DNA of 64,000 nucleotides from Alkalimarinus sediminis (GTDB lineage Bacteria; Pseudomonadota; Gammaproteobacteria; Pseudomonadales; Oleiphilaceae): assembly GCF_026427595.1 (NCBI RefSeq), contig NZ_CP101527.1, positions 124,001 through 188,000 on the forward strand. Direction: 5' to 3'. Position numbers and translations under genes: made by a program. This document shows, piece after piece, positions 44,593-53,148 of the stretch. The notes beneath the pieces are model-generated. The model saw only the letters and a program-made list of their open reading frames with translations, was not told the DNA's origin and searched no databases. Position 1 is the first letter of the stretch. Every line of letters begins with the position of its first letter.

Positions 44593-44817
44593 CTATTCGA
44601 TATTCATTTTTTTGATCGGTTTGATAATCTCTGTCAAACCATGAATATGAACTTCCAACGCTAGCTTCAATAGATCTCCCAACTGTCCTTCAGGAAAGCC
44701 TTTCTTGGCAAACCAAAGCAGGTACTCTTCGGGTAGGTCTATTAACACTCGGCCGCTATATTTACCAAATGGCATTTTCATTTTGGCCAGTTTAACCAGG
44801 TCTTGTTTATCAAACAT
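44593..44817 (-). CDS. DUF3820 family small protein
   Basis: A 74-residue soluble protein of the DUF3820 family. The pattern MKMPFGKYSGRVLIDLPEEY followed by LLWFAKKGFPEGQLGDLLKL is diagnostic and is related to the ssDNA-binding-like domains seen next to some exonucleases. It is annotated in Pseudomonas as a possible quorum-regulated virulence factor, but its function is unproven. Its ATG directly overlaps the stop codon of the upstream HopJ-family gene by one base, showing an operon. Confidence 0.88.
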   Translation of the reverse strand: MFDKQDLVKLAKMKMPFGKYSGRVLIDLPEEYLLWFAKKGFPEGQLGDLLKLALEVHIHGLTEIIKPIKKMNIE

Positions 44818-45161
44818 TACTTCTTGGTTAGCGCAGGTTGATCAAACTTAATGGCATCCCATCCAGAGACCATAAAGGTTCTAATATTCGCGTGATCACT
44901 ACCTTCTGGATGCTTTAATACATCATCACGATAGTATTTGCCAAAACAAGCGAGCATCTCTTTTTCAGATAGTTGATTTAGTAGGCCAAACGCAAACAAC
45001 TTACAAGAGCCTTCGTTGGTTCCTGCTTCGTTAATGACTTCGCCATTGCTAAAACGGGTGGGCTGATAGTTATAGTTTTCTGAAATTATGCTGATAACCT
45101 GCTCAAATTCAACGGTTTCAGGCGTGGTTTCCAGTTGTTCTATCAGTTGGCTTTCTGTCAT
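44817..45161 (-). CDS. HopJ-family protein
   Basis: A 114-residue protein matching the HopJ type III effector family (FSNGEVINEAGTNEGSCKLF, LLACFGKYYRDDVLKHPEGS-like segment, RTFMVSGWDAIKF). The family is widespread in environmental bacteria that have no type III secretion system, and none is seen here. An effector role is therefore unlikely. It probably has a cytosolic housekeeping role. It is translationally linked to the DUF3820 gene. Confidence 0.88.
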   Translation of the reverse strand: MTESQLIEQLETTPETVEFEQVISIISENYNYQPTRFSNGEVINEAGTNEGSCKLFAFGLLNQLSEKEMLACFGKYYRDDVLKHPEGSDHANIRTFMVSGWDAIKFDQPALTKK

Positions 45162-45302
45162 AGTAATACCTCAAACGTGTTGTTTTTGATCTAACGAGTG
45201 GCAACTGCAACGCTTAGGCGACTGCAGCGTATAGTGGTTGGCGATGTTAGGTTGTATAAACACTAAAATCAATACAAGTGATGACCGTTAAAGAGTGACT
45301 CA

Positions 45303-45893
45303 ATGAAACCTGTTGCTGAAGCCTGCCTAAGAAATCAACAGCCTATTGCCGAAGTGTTAAGTGATATTTTGGCTAACGCAAAAGCAGTCTTGGAGCTAGG
45401 TAGCGGCACTGGGCAGCATGGAGTCTATTTGGCTAAGTGCTTCCGCCATCTGAAATGGCAGCTTAGCGATTTAGCCGACTGTATACCTGGCATGAAGTTA
45501 TGGTGGCAAGAAGCTAGCTTAGACAACCTATGTGAGCCTATAGAGCTAGACGTCACGTGTGATGACTGGGCTACCAGAAGAGATTATGATGCTGTTTTTA
45601 CGGCTAATACGATTCACTTTGTTACGCTAGCGGTTGCGGAGGCATTGTTAAGAGGCGCCGCCAAAACTTTGCAGAAAGGCGGTCTGCTCTGCATTTATGG
45701 GCCATTTAATGAAAATGGCTGCTATACAGGGGATGGTAATCGTCAGTTTGATCAATGGCTAAAAGCAATAGATCCAGAGATTGGTATAAAAGATATAGAG
45801 TGGGTTGAAGATGTGTTGCGTCAGTGTGGTATGGTGCTTGTTAGCCGGAGACAGATGCCGGCTAACAACCTGATGCTAGTGTTTCAGCATTGA
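45303..45893 (+). CDS. DUF938 class I SAM-dependent methyltransferase-like protein
   Basis: A 196-residue protein of the DUF938 family. The N-terminal region PVAEACLRNQQPIAEVLSDI is typical. The SAM-binding motif I is VLELGSGTGQHGVYLAK near residue 31, and YDAVFTANTIHF near 98 corresponds to motif post-II/III. It should methylate a small molecule or other unknown substrate. No signal peptide. The gene is convergent with the small barrel gene at 45.9 kb. Confidence 0.92.
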   Translation: MKPVAEACLRNQQPIAEVLSDILANAKAVLELGSGTGQHGVYLAKCFRHLKWQLSDLADCIPGMKLWWQEASLDNLCEPIELDVTCDDWATRRDYDAVFTANTIHFVTLAVAEALLRGAAKTLQKGGLLCIYGPFNENGCYTGDGNRQFDQWLKAIDPEIGIKDIEWVEDVLRQCGMVLVSRRQMPANNLMLVFQH

Positions 45894-45916
45894 TGCGAGT
45901 GATCTCTATCTAGCGA

Positions 45917-46342
45917 TTAAAACTGATAGCGAACGCCAATCGCTGCATCTAAGCCAAACTCAAAGTTTTCTATGATTTCCAGTTTTGGTATGACTTGGGC
46001 GTAAGCATCCCAGCCCGGGGCAAAGTTCGCTTCTATACCAACCGGTACTCGGGCACCGAAATCCTCATCGCTATCATCCCAATCGATGTAAGCACCACCG
46101 GCGATATACCAATGCAGAGGGATTTTAGCCTCTATTTTTTCTTTCACGATCATATAATCTACGGCTAGACCATCGTTACCAATAAAGCCATTAAATTGGC
46201 CGAACTGACCTGTTAAACCAAACCCCTGATCATACCCAAAGCCAAGTTTGACGCCATTCAATGGGCTCTCTTCTGCTTGTGCCATTGAGCTTAAAGAGAG
46301 TGCGCAAACTGACCCAAGTACGATTGATTTAATATATTTCAT
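45917..46342 (-). CDS. Small outer-membrane barrel-like protein of unknown function
   Basis: A 141-residue secreted protein. The signal peptide MKYIKSIVLGSVCALSLSSM ends at AQA-EE. The mature part has alternating hydrophobic strands (VKLGFGYDQGFGLTGQFGQF) and ends in IGVRYQF. A C-terminal Phe is expected in outer-membrane barrels. The size suggests a six- to eight-stranded barrel. I recognise no named family. It follows the helical secreted protein gene at 46.4 kb by 65 bp. Confidence 0.7.
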   Translation of the reverse strand: MKYIKSIVLGSVCALSLSSMAQAEESPLNGVKLGFGYDQGFGLTGQFGQFNGFIGNDGLAVDYMIVKEKIEAKIPLHWYIAGGAYIDWDDSDEDFGARVPVGIEANFAPGWDAYAQVIPKLEIIENFEFGLDAAIGVRYQF

Positions 46343-46406
46343 GTTTATCTTAACTTCCTTTATTTCGGTTCTTTTGATCTAAAATCTGCTAGTTGCGCGG
46401 CAAGGT

Positions 46407-46955
46407 TTACATCTCTTCACTTTCGAGCTTTTGTCGTATTTGTTCGATATAAGGCTTGATTGCAGCTTTGTCGGCAGGGGATGCATTAGACATTGACTCC
46501 ATCATCTTCATAGATGACTGCATCATGTTAATCATCATCTCTTTTTGCTCATCAGGAATTGATGGGTTGTTCCTAATTTGATCGAGTTGGGCTTGAACAT
46601 CTACATCGACGTTCTCTTTCTCAATCTCGAGTGCGATCATCGATTTTATGATTCGCATTTGGATATCTGCCCACTCTTCGGCAGAGTCGAAACCACTTTT
46701 CTGAATAATATCTTCTGCCTCATGATAGAGGTTTGCAGCTTTCAGTTGGTTGATTAACATATCAGCTGAAAACGTGTCGTTGACCTCTTCAGCGGGGTTA
46801 TCTTCAAGTGCTTCCTGGCCTTCAGCCCACTGCTGAATACTGTCGATGGAGTTTAACCATTGTTCAATGTTTTGTTGGGTTAAGGGTTGCTCGGCCTGAG
46901 CAAGCGAGGCCAGTAATAACCCTGCAGAAGCCAATAAGGTTTTAAATAATGACAT
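46407..46955 (-). CDS. Secreted helical protein of unknown function
   Basis: A 182-residue secreted protein. The start at 46955 is supported by AAGGAG 8 nt upstream and gives a normal signal peptide (MSLFKTLLASAGLLLASLAQ, cut after AQA). The longer frame to 47000 would bury it. The mature protein is acidic and almost wholly helical, with Met-rich segments (QKEMMINMMQSSMKMMESMS near residue 145). No enzymatic motif is seen. It lies 62 bp downstream of the FklB-like gene on the same strand, so co-transcription is possible. A chaperone-like or metal-binding role would be speculation. Confidence 0.7.
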   Translation of the reverse strand: MSLFKTLLASAGLLLASLAQAEQPLTQQNIEQWLNSIDSIQQWAEGQEALEDNPAEEVNDTFSADMLINQLKAANLYHEAEDIIQKSGFDSAEEWADIQMRIIKSMIALEIEKENVDVDVQAQLDQIRNNPSIPDEQKEMMINMMQSSMKMMESMSNASPADKAAIKPYIEQIRQKLESEEM

Positions 46956-47017
46956 AAGAATCTCCTTTTCTAGTTTTTGTGAGATCACATGGTGCAACAT
47001 GAGGTGATCGTTATCGG

Positions 47018-47650
47018 TTATTCAATAATATCGAGTAGGCTGATCTCAAATATCAAAGTACTTCCACCTGGTATAACCGGTGGAGACCCCGCTTCGCCAT
47101 AGCCGATGTCTGACGGCACTGCGATACGCCACTTGCTGCCTACGTTCATCATCTGCAATGCTTCTGTCCAGCCAGGTATTACCTCACTCAGAGCAAACTC
47201 TGCCGGTTCATTACGGGTGACTGAGCTATCAAATACTTGCCCATTAATAAATGAACCATGGTAATGAGTACGTACTACAGAATTGGCCGATGGCTTGGCA
47301 CCTGAACCTGCTTCTAGCACTTCATATTGAAGACCTGATTCGGTAACGATGACACCATCCCGCTTGGCGTTCTCTTCAAGAAACTGCTTATTGAGCTCTT
47401 TAAGGTTTTTAGCCTGCTCTTCTTTTGCCTGCTTCATCTTGTCTTTGACCATATCATACGCTTTATCCAGCTCTTTATCATTAAGTAGACTTGGCTGGCC
47501 TTCGTAGCACTGCTTGATGGCGGTCATTACTGCATTGATATCAAGCCCTTCGAAATTATTCTTATGTAGTTGACGACCAAATTGCCAACCGAACCCATAG
47601 CTGACTTTTTGCTCGTAACTGTCTAGTTTAATTTCGTTTTTGTCGGTCAT
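47018..47650 (-). CDS. fklB: FKBP-type peptidyl-prolyl isomerase, FklB-like
   Basis: A 210-residue prolyl isomerase of the Mip/FklB layout without a signal peptide, so predicted cytosolic. The N-terminal dimerisation segment KVSYGFGWQFGRQLH is at about residue 15. The FKBP domain at about 115-210 has HYHGSFINGQVFDSSVTRNE, VIPGWTEALQMM and STLIFEISLLDI. E. coli FklB has 206 residues and the same order. It is a paralogue of the lipoprotein FKBP at 7.3 kb. Confidence 0.93.
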   Translation of the reverse strand: MTDKNEIKLDSYEQKVSYGFGWQFGRQLHKNNFEGLDINAVMTAIKQCYEGQPSLLNDKELDKAYDMVKDKMKQAKEEQAKNLKELNKQFLEENAKRDGVIVTESGLQYEVLEAGSGAKPSANSVVRTHYHGSFINGQVFDSSVTRNEPAEFALSEVIPGWTEALQMMNVGSKWRIAVPSDIGYGEAGSPPVIPGGSTLIFEISLLDIIE

Positions 47651-47828
47651 GACTTTGTCTCTCGTTTAGTTCTGATGAATCTATTCTAACACCTGTTATA
47701 TCATCTGCATAAGCTGTATATTCTGGGCTATTGCCTGTTTCGGCCCCTTTTCGGCTTATGACAACAGTCAGTTCATGCCCATGGTATATTGATCGTCAAC
47801 AGCAGCGCCCTTTTATTGAGGTTGAGTT

Positions 47829-48485
47829 ATGACCGCCAGTGTTCAAAATAGCGTAGAGCCATTACCTTTTTCGTATGATGCAATAGTCGATGCATTGGTC
47901 GATAAAGGGTACATCATTGTAGATGACTTTTTATCCCAAGAACTGACGCAAGCACTGCGAGATGAGGTTAACGAACTTAACAGCCACGGTATTCACCGAG
48001 CAGGTGTCGGACGAGGTGGAGAGTTGCAGGTTAATGATGATATTCGTTCAGATAAAACCCATTGGCTCGATGGTTCTACCGATGCGCAGCAGCGCCTTTT
48101 GGCCCAGTGTGATGTATTAAGAAACGAAGTTAATCGCCATCTTTTTATGGGGTTGTATGACTATGAAGCCCATTTTGCCGTTTATGAGCCGGGTAGCTTC
48201 TATCAGAAGCACCTGGATGCCTTCAAAGGTCGCTCAAACAGGGTGTTGACCAATGTGATTTATCTAAATGATGAATGGCACGACGACTGGGGTGGCGAGC
48301 TAGCGGTCTATGATGAAGTAGATGAATTAATTGAACGGGTTTTACCTAAAGGTGGTCGTGCTATTTTCTTTTTGAGTGAGCGGTTTCCTCATGAGGTGCT
48401 TAAAACGAAAAAGCAACGATTAAGCATTGCGGGTTGGTATCGTATTAACAGCAGTACGGGCAGTTTTGTTGACCCTGCCCGATGA
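47829..48485 (+). CDS. 2-oxoglutarate/Fe(II)-dependent oxygenase (prolyl-hydroxylase-like)
   Basis: A 218-residue cytosolic oxygenase of the P4Hc/2OG-FeII_Oxy family. The iron-binding HxD is in YQKHLDAFKG near residue 125, the distal His in FPHEVLKTKKQ near 190, and a 2OG-binding basic residue follows (RLSIAGWYR). The double-stranded beta-helix core is visible in VIYLNDEWHDDWGGELAVYD. Such enzymes hydroxylate prolyl or other residues of proteins or small molecules. Substrate is unknown; homologues act on ribosomal proteins or EF-Tu. No signal peptide. Confidence 0.92.
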   Translation: MTASVQNSVEPLPFSYDAIVDALVDKGYIIVDDFLSQELTQALRDEVNELNSHGIHRAGVGRGGELQVNDDIRSDKTHWLDGSTDAQQRLLAQCDVLRNEVNRHLFMGLYDYEAHFAVYEPGSFYQKHLDAFKGRSNRVLTNVIYLNDEWHDDWGGELAVYDEVDELIERVLPKGGRAIFFLSERFPHEVLKTKKQRLSIAGWYRINSSTGSFVDPAR

Positions 48486-48497
48486 TTGACCTCTCAT

Positions 48498-49250
48498 TTA
48501 TGCATCAAACTGACTAAACTGGGTTTGATACTTAAGCACTTTATTAACATAGCTATAGGTTTCTCGAGGTGCTTTGGTCCAAAGAACCCACTTCATCTCT
48601 TCTGCGTTACGTGGCGGGTTTTTCGCTAGCAATTTGCGCTTAACATTAACTGGCCCCCAGTTGTAGGCAGCTAACACAAGCATTTGCTTGAGTTTGTCGT
48701 CAGTAATGTGCCCAAAATGGTGCTCTTCAAGTAGTTTTAAATAGGTGCTGCCGAGTTGTAAGTTGGTGTAGGGGTCTTTTAATTGCTCAGGTGTGGGCGT
48801 TTCTCGTTTTTTGTGTAGACGGTAATAAGCGTCTCTGCCAGCTGCATGGGCGATTACCTGCATTAAACCAATGGCTCCTGCATGACTCTGAACACCGGCA
48901 CGAAAACTGGACTCTGCTTTTGTAACAGCGTAAACAAGGCTCTCATCTATTTCTAGTTCATTCGCAACGCGTCTAATCTGCTGCTCAAAGGGGAATGCCT
49001 CTTCTACTACAATAACATACCCATCAACCGCATCATTTAACGGGTCTGAAAGGGTGTGTTGTGGTGCTAACTGCTGCTCAATATCAAGCTGAGTGTTTAA
49101 GTGAGTAGCGCTCGGCTGGGTATGCTTGATCACCGTTGTATGGGTGCTGAGAGTGTTGGTAAGAGTGAATAGAAGCGCTGTAAAAATTATAAATAGTGCG
49201 ATGATTTGTGCGTTTAGGTTTTCTTGTTTTTGTGCGTTAGATTGCAGCAT
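48498..49250 (-). CDS. Lytic transglycosylase (SLT domain)
   Basis: A 250-residue peptidoglycan lytic transglycosylase. An N-terminal hydrophobic segment (about residues 12-28) serves as signal or membrane anchor. The SLT domain starts near residue 100, with the catalytic Glu in AVTKAESSFRAGVQSHAGAI, the motif GLMQVIAHAAG, and the C-terminal AAYNWGP. This order is that of family-1 SLT and resembles MltC's catalytic domain. It cuts glycan strands to give anhydromuropeptides in the periplasm. It is convergent with the oxygenase gene. Confidence 0.93.
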   Translation of the reverse strand: MLQSNAQKQENLNAQIIALFIIFTALLFTLTNTLSTHTTVIKHTQPSATHLNTQLDIEQQLAPQHTLSDPLNDAVDGYVIVVEEAFPFEQQIRRVANELEIDESLVYAVTKAESSFRAGVQSHAGAIGLMQVIAHAAGRDAYYRLHKKRETPTPEQLKDPYTNLQLGSTYLKLLEEHHFGHITDDKLKQMLVLAAYNWGPVNVKRKLLAKNPPRNAEEMKWVLWTKAPRETYSYVNKVLKYQTQFSQFDA

Positions 49251-49467
49251 TATGTTAACCTCATCACAATTATTGTGTGACTTTGATTATACTTTTGCTC
49301 GCGCATAACTCTGTTGGATCGAGGTGATGTTTCGTAAATCTGATTACAATTGTGCTACGTTCTGAAAAATGCAAAACTTTGTCAAAGTAATTCTGACTGC
49401 TGACTCAAACACCCAGAGTTATTAAGCTAAAGCTCCATCAACCATAGGCCTATATAGCATCGATCTA

Positions 49468-50073
49468 ATGACCGCCAACTACCCTGTTCCTTCTTCCTCT
49501 TGTGAAGTTTGCTACGAAATCAAGAAGAGTCGTTTTATAGCATTTGCCACATTTGCAGATACTCGTGAAAGCGCAATGCAGCGACTTGCCGAGGTTAAGC
49601 AGAAGTATCCTGATGCTCGCCATCACTGCTGGGCCTATCAATTTGGTAACCCAAAATCAGCAGCTAGTGCAGCTATGTCTGATGATGGCGAACCCAGTGG
49701 CACTGCGGGTAAGCCGATATTGAATGTGCTACAACATAAAAATGTCGGCGATATAATGATCATCGTCACCCGATATTTTGGTGGGGTTAAACTAGGCGCC
49801 GGTGGTCTGGTACGTGCCTATTCAGCCGCTGCTCAAATGGCTATGGAGGCACTTAAAACAGAGCAGCAGGTCGCGCGGGAGCTGCTTGAGTTAAGTTGTG
49901 GGTTTGGCGATGAGCAACTGGTGAGGCATTGGCTTAGCCAGCATGACGGGGTCGTTGAGAATATTGAATATAGAGATCAAGTGGTAATGACGATTGCCTT
50001 ACCCCTAGAGCATAGTGCTCTGTTTCGCGCTTATGCTGCAAGTATAGGTGGTCAGATTATCAATGATAACTAA
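49468..50073 (+). CDS. yigZ: YigZ family protein (IMPACT-like)
   Basis: A 201-residue protein of the YigZ/UPF0029 family. The N-terminal domain has ARHHCWAYQFGNPKSAASAA, DDGEPSGTAGKPIL and VTRYFGGVKLGAGGLVRAYS, which are diagnostic. The C-terminal DUF1949 domain (about residues 135-200) follows. It is related to eukaryotic IMPACT, but its bacterial function is unclear. The protein is cytosolic. The gene is convergent with the TonB-receptor gene; a 20-bp repeat array fills the whole gap between them. Confidence 0.95.
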   Translation: MTANYPVPSSSCEVCYEIKKSRFIAFATFADTRESAMQRLAEVKQKYPDARHHCWAYQFGNPKSAASAAMSDDGEPSGTAGKPILNVLQHKNVGDIMIIVTRYFGGVKLGAGGLVRAYSAAAQMAMEALKTEQQVARELLELSCGFGDEQLVRHWLSQHDGVVENIEYRDQVVMTIALPLEHSALFRAYAASIGGQIINDN

Positions 50074-50075
50074 GT

Positions 50076-50155
50076 TCATTCAGACCATTTTGCGTTAATT
50101 CAGACCAATTCAAGTTTATTCAGACCACTTCAAGTTTATTCAGACCACTTCAAGT
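50076..50155. repeat. 20-bp tandem array copied from the 3' end of the TonB-receptor gene
   Basis: Four units of 20 bp start at 50076, 50096, 50116 and 50136. The last (50136-50155) is the final 20 nt of the TonB-receptor coding sequence, encoding its last residues and stop. The unit at 50116 is identical to it, the one at 50096 differs at a few positions, and the one at 50076 is more diverged. The array exactly fills the gap to the yigZ stop. Confidence 0.93.
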
Positions 50156-52238
50156 TGATGCCAACCGCGAACATAGGCTCTATCTTATCGGTATGGAAGT
50201 ACTGGCTCTCATTTTTGTTGGATAAGTTTTTAACCGTTACGAAACCGTCAATGGCTTTGCTGAAGGTATGGCTGAGAGCAATATTGGCATAAACCGCAGA
50301 GCTAAAGTGCTTACTGCCTTGGGGCTTTAGAATAAACGTATGTGAACTCATGTAGTAAGCATTAACATTTAAATTCCATCGTGGCATAGGGTGCCAGTTG
50401 AAAACTGCACCGCCATAGTAGTTTGGGGTCCCTTTGTTGTTTGTATCGAACAATACTAAGGGATAGGAGCTATCTACATACTGGTTATCGACGTGGGTAT
50501 TTTGTGCGGTCATAAACAGATTTATGTCCCACTCTAACTCTTCGTAGTGCCAGTTGGCGGTAATACCCGTCTGTTGTGCTTTAATTGGCAATGGTTCCAA
50601 TTGAGTAGTGGTGACATATTGGCTTCCGTTAAATTCGGTCGCATTGTCGACGAATTCGGTATAATTACTGAGTTCACTTCGGAACAGCTCAAGGTCTAAC
50701 CAGTTGTTAAAATTAAACTGGTGGCGTAGACCTATCTCGAAGGTAGTTGTGGTGAGTAGGTCTGCCTCTTGGTCACCCAAAACGTCCAGTCGAATCGAAG
50801 GGTCAGATGGTAAGGTATATTTCAAATCTACAAAGCTGTCTAACATAAAGGGTGAACGGTTAGCTGTTTGTACGGCAGCTCTTAATAGCGTGTCGTGGCG
50901 AGCCTGATAAGTCCCCAGTACCTGATAACTGAAGTAATTTTCAGACGGTATATCGTAGTCATCTAGTCTGAGGGCGACAATCAAGCGGTAGTCGGTTGCA
51001 GGAAAGTACTCCGTTCGCAGGAGGTAACCAATATCTTGAATAGATTGTTCACCACCAATAAATGCCCCGTCATAGGTAATATTCTCATAACTGATACCCG
51101 GGCGAATGATCCATTTTGGCAGGCGATATTGATATTCCATTGCGGCCTGGCTGAGGGTGAGATCATAGGTGAAATCGGGATAGTCGAGCGTTTTTTGCTC
51201 TCCCCACTCATGACTGGCTCGTAGCTCTAAGTCTCCATAGCGTACTTTGGCATTAATAGCGTCAGTTTTTGAATCATTAAACGTTAAAGGGGTTGCTCTG
51301 GAGCCAAGGTGAACTTTCTGCACCCGAGAATCTTGATGGTTATAACTGAAGTCGTAAGCGAGTAGCGAGAGAGGGTCATTATTTATCGCTATGTTCACCG
51401 CTCGCAGGTCTTGCGCTTGGTCAGGGTCAGGAAAGCGGCTATTCGTTCTTTGAAGTTGATCGACCGGCACATACTGCTCTTGGCTGTAGCTGTAATAGGT
51501 CGATTGATAGCGATCTCGTTGATTAACAAACCCACTTAGCCGAATGCGGGCATCACCCACAGGTTGCTCCGCCGCGATATGGGCCATTTGGGTGTTCTGG
51601 CTACCGCCTGTTAAGTTAACGCTAACCTTACTTTTATCTTGTGCTCTTTTGGTGATGATATGAACCACTCCGTTAACCGCATTAGGGCCATAGAGTGCGC
51701 TGGCGGCACCTCGAATTACCTCAATGCGGCTAATATCGTCGATACCTACTGGCAGGGTTTCCCAAAAAAGCCCGCCATCAAAATAGTTGTAAACCGTTCG
51801 GTTATCGATCATCACTAACGTGAGCCGGTTGCTGAGGGTGTCGGCACCACCACCTGTGGGCACATTTGAAAGGCCGCGAATATGCACTTCGAATTGTCCG
51901 TTGGTCTGCTCTCGAACGATGACGCCTGGTACCAGCTTTAACGCTTCAGGAACGCTCAATATGCCTGCTCGCTTTATCTCTTCTGCGGTGATTACACTGT
52001 TAGATAGCGGCGACTTAAAAAGATCCTCTTCTCTTTTTGATGAGGTTACGGTTGAAATATCACTGATATCTTCTGATACACCATAAAAGAGATCGTCTGA
52101 AAATGCGTTGCCAGACGCACCGAGCAGAAAAGTAGTGCAACTGAACAGCAGCCAGTTAAGGTAACGCATAACGGGGCGAGAGCGCCCATTTTGCAAGATT
52201 ATGATAGCACTAGCCTTTTGGGCTACGTTGTTATTCAT
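50136..52238 (-). CDS. TonB-dependent outer-membrane receptor
   Basis: An outer-membrane receptor of 700 residues (677 from the alternative ATG at 52169). A plug domain (about residues 70-180) shows SPLSNSVITAEEIKRAGILS, VIRGAASALYGPNAVNG and VVHIITKRA. The beta-barrel follows and ends in VGINLKWSE rather than an aromatic residue. The longer start overlaps the upstream gene stop by 8 bp and has AGAG in front, which suggests translational coupling. The signal peptide MRYLNWLLFSCTTFLLG begins at 52169, so the shorter form may be the mature product's true start. The partner gene encodes a periplasmic binding protein. Substrate unknown; the plug and length fit siderophore, vitamin or metal-chelate receptors. 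Confidence 0.92.
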   Translation of the reverse strand: MNNNVAQKASAIIILQNGRSRPVMRYLNWLLFSCTTFLLGASGNAFSDDLFYGVSEDISDISTVTSSKREEDLFKSPLSNSVITAEEIKRAGILSVPEALKLVPGVIVREQTNGQFEVHIRGLSNVPTGGGADTLSNRLTLVMIDNRTVYNYFDGGLFWETLPVGIDDISRIEVIRGAASALYGPNAVNGVVHIITKRAQDKSKVSVNLTGGSQNTQMAHIAAEQPVGDARIRLSGFVNQRDRYQSTYYSYSQEQYVPVDQLQRTNSRFPDPDQAQDLRAVNIAINNDPLSLLAYDFSYNHQDSRVQKVHLGSRATPLTFNDSKTDAINAKVRYGDLELRASHEWGEQKTLDYPDFTYDLTLSQAAMEYQYRLPKWIIRPGISYENITYDGAFIGGEQSIQDIGYLLRTEYFPATDYRLIVALRLDDYDIPSENYFSYQVLGTYQARHDTLLRAAVQTANRSPFMLDSFVDLKYTLPSDPSIRLDVLGDQEADLLTTTTFEIGLRHQFNFNNWLDLELFRSELSNYTEFVDNATEFNGSQYVTTTQLEPLPIKAQQTGITANWHYEELEWDINLFMTAQNTHVDNQYVDSSYPLVLFDTNNKGTPNYYGGAVFNWHPMPRWNLNVNAYYMSSHTFILKPQGSKHFSSAVYANIALSHTFSKAIDGFVTVKNLSNKNESQYFHTDKIEPMFAVGINLKWSE

Positions 52239-53025
52239 CGCTCTCTATCACTCGATTATTACTTTTCGTATAGGCATATGTTTTGGCTATTTCTTCTGCG
52301 GCGCCGTCCTCTATCATTAAATCAATCTCCTTTATCAACTGTTGTATAGCTGATGGGCATCTCGATTGCTTTGAGAAAGCGACATAGAGAGGTTGTTGTG
52401 TTAACGGATAGGGTAAGGCGACTAATGACTGGTCGAGTTTTAATTTCTGCAGTTCGCTAAAGCCGCTTTCAAGATAGAATATGCCATAGTCGACCCGCTT
52501 TGCGGCAATCATTTTGAACAGGCTATCGGTATCGGTTACTTCATCGATGACTAAGTTTTCAAAGGCATATTCATCGATTTCTTGTCCGAGGCTCATGCCA
52601 CGTATTTTTATACCCCGTTTACCTATGAGGTCCTCTAAGTCGTTGAACTCAAACTGACTTTGTTTACGCACAAAGATGTGAAATTCGGAGTAATAAACAG
52701 GGTTCGAAAATATAAAGTTCTTTTCCCGCTCTTTGGTTTTGAGTGCGCCCGCTACAACATCAATCTGACCATTTTTAAGATCAAACAGGATGCGCTTCCA
52801 GGGAGCTTTTTTACCAATAACCGGTGTGATGTTGATGCGGTTAGATGCTTGAAGAACAATATCTCCAACAATACCGTAGTGTTCGCCGCTATTGCGATAG
52901 AAATACGGAAACCAATTGCTTCCGCCATTGATCATCAATTCATCACATACCTCTGCCCCAGCCTTATACGAAAAGCTGGTTATTAGTAAAAATGCTATTA
53001 GATATCGCAACCTGAATAAGATCAC
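52231..53025 (-). CDS. Periplasmic solute-binding protein (SBP_bac_3 type)
   Basis: A 264-residue periplasmic binding protein of the extracellular solute-binding family 3. A signal peptide (about residues 1-24, cleavage after AGA) is followed by MINGGSNWFPYFYRNSGEHY, IVGDIVLQASNRINI and QIDVVAGALKTKEREKNFIF. It is upstream of and overlaps the TonB-receptor gene, so both form one transcript. No ABC permease or ATPase is adjacent. It may act as a sensor or ligand trap linked to the receptor, not as part of an ABC importer. No membrane anchor is seen. Confidence 0.9.
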   Translation of the reverse strand: MILFRLRYLIAFLLITSFSYKAGAEVCDELMINGGSNWFPYFYRNSGEHYGIVGDIVLQASNRINITPVIGKKAPWKRILFDLKNGQIDVVAGALKTKEREKNFIFSNPVYYSEFHIFVRKQSQFEFNDLEDLIGKRGIKIRGMSLGQEIDEYAFENLVIDEVTDTDSLFKMIAAKRVDYGIFYLESGFSELQKLKLDQSLVALPYPLTQQPLYVAFSKQSRCPSAIQQLIKEIDLMIEDGAAEEIAKTYAYTKSNNRVIESDE

Positions 53026-53148
53026 AAATGCACCCAGTCCATAGATAAATCCATTTCTATAGATTCAGTATAGACAGGTTTTTATTGATCGCACTTTTCT
53101 GGTTGCGACTCCGGTATAGGGGATATAAGCGCAGAGCCGCTGTATGCT

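Noticed and set aside
44817-45161. Type III effector locus
   Set aside because: The HopJ family is widespread in species without type III secretion. No secretion, chaperone or needle gene is present.
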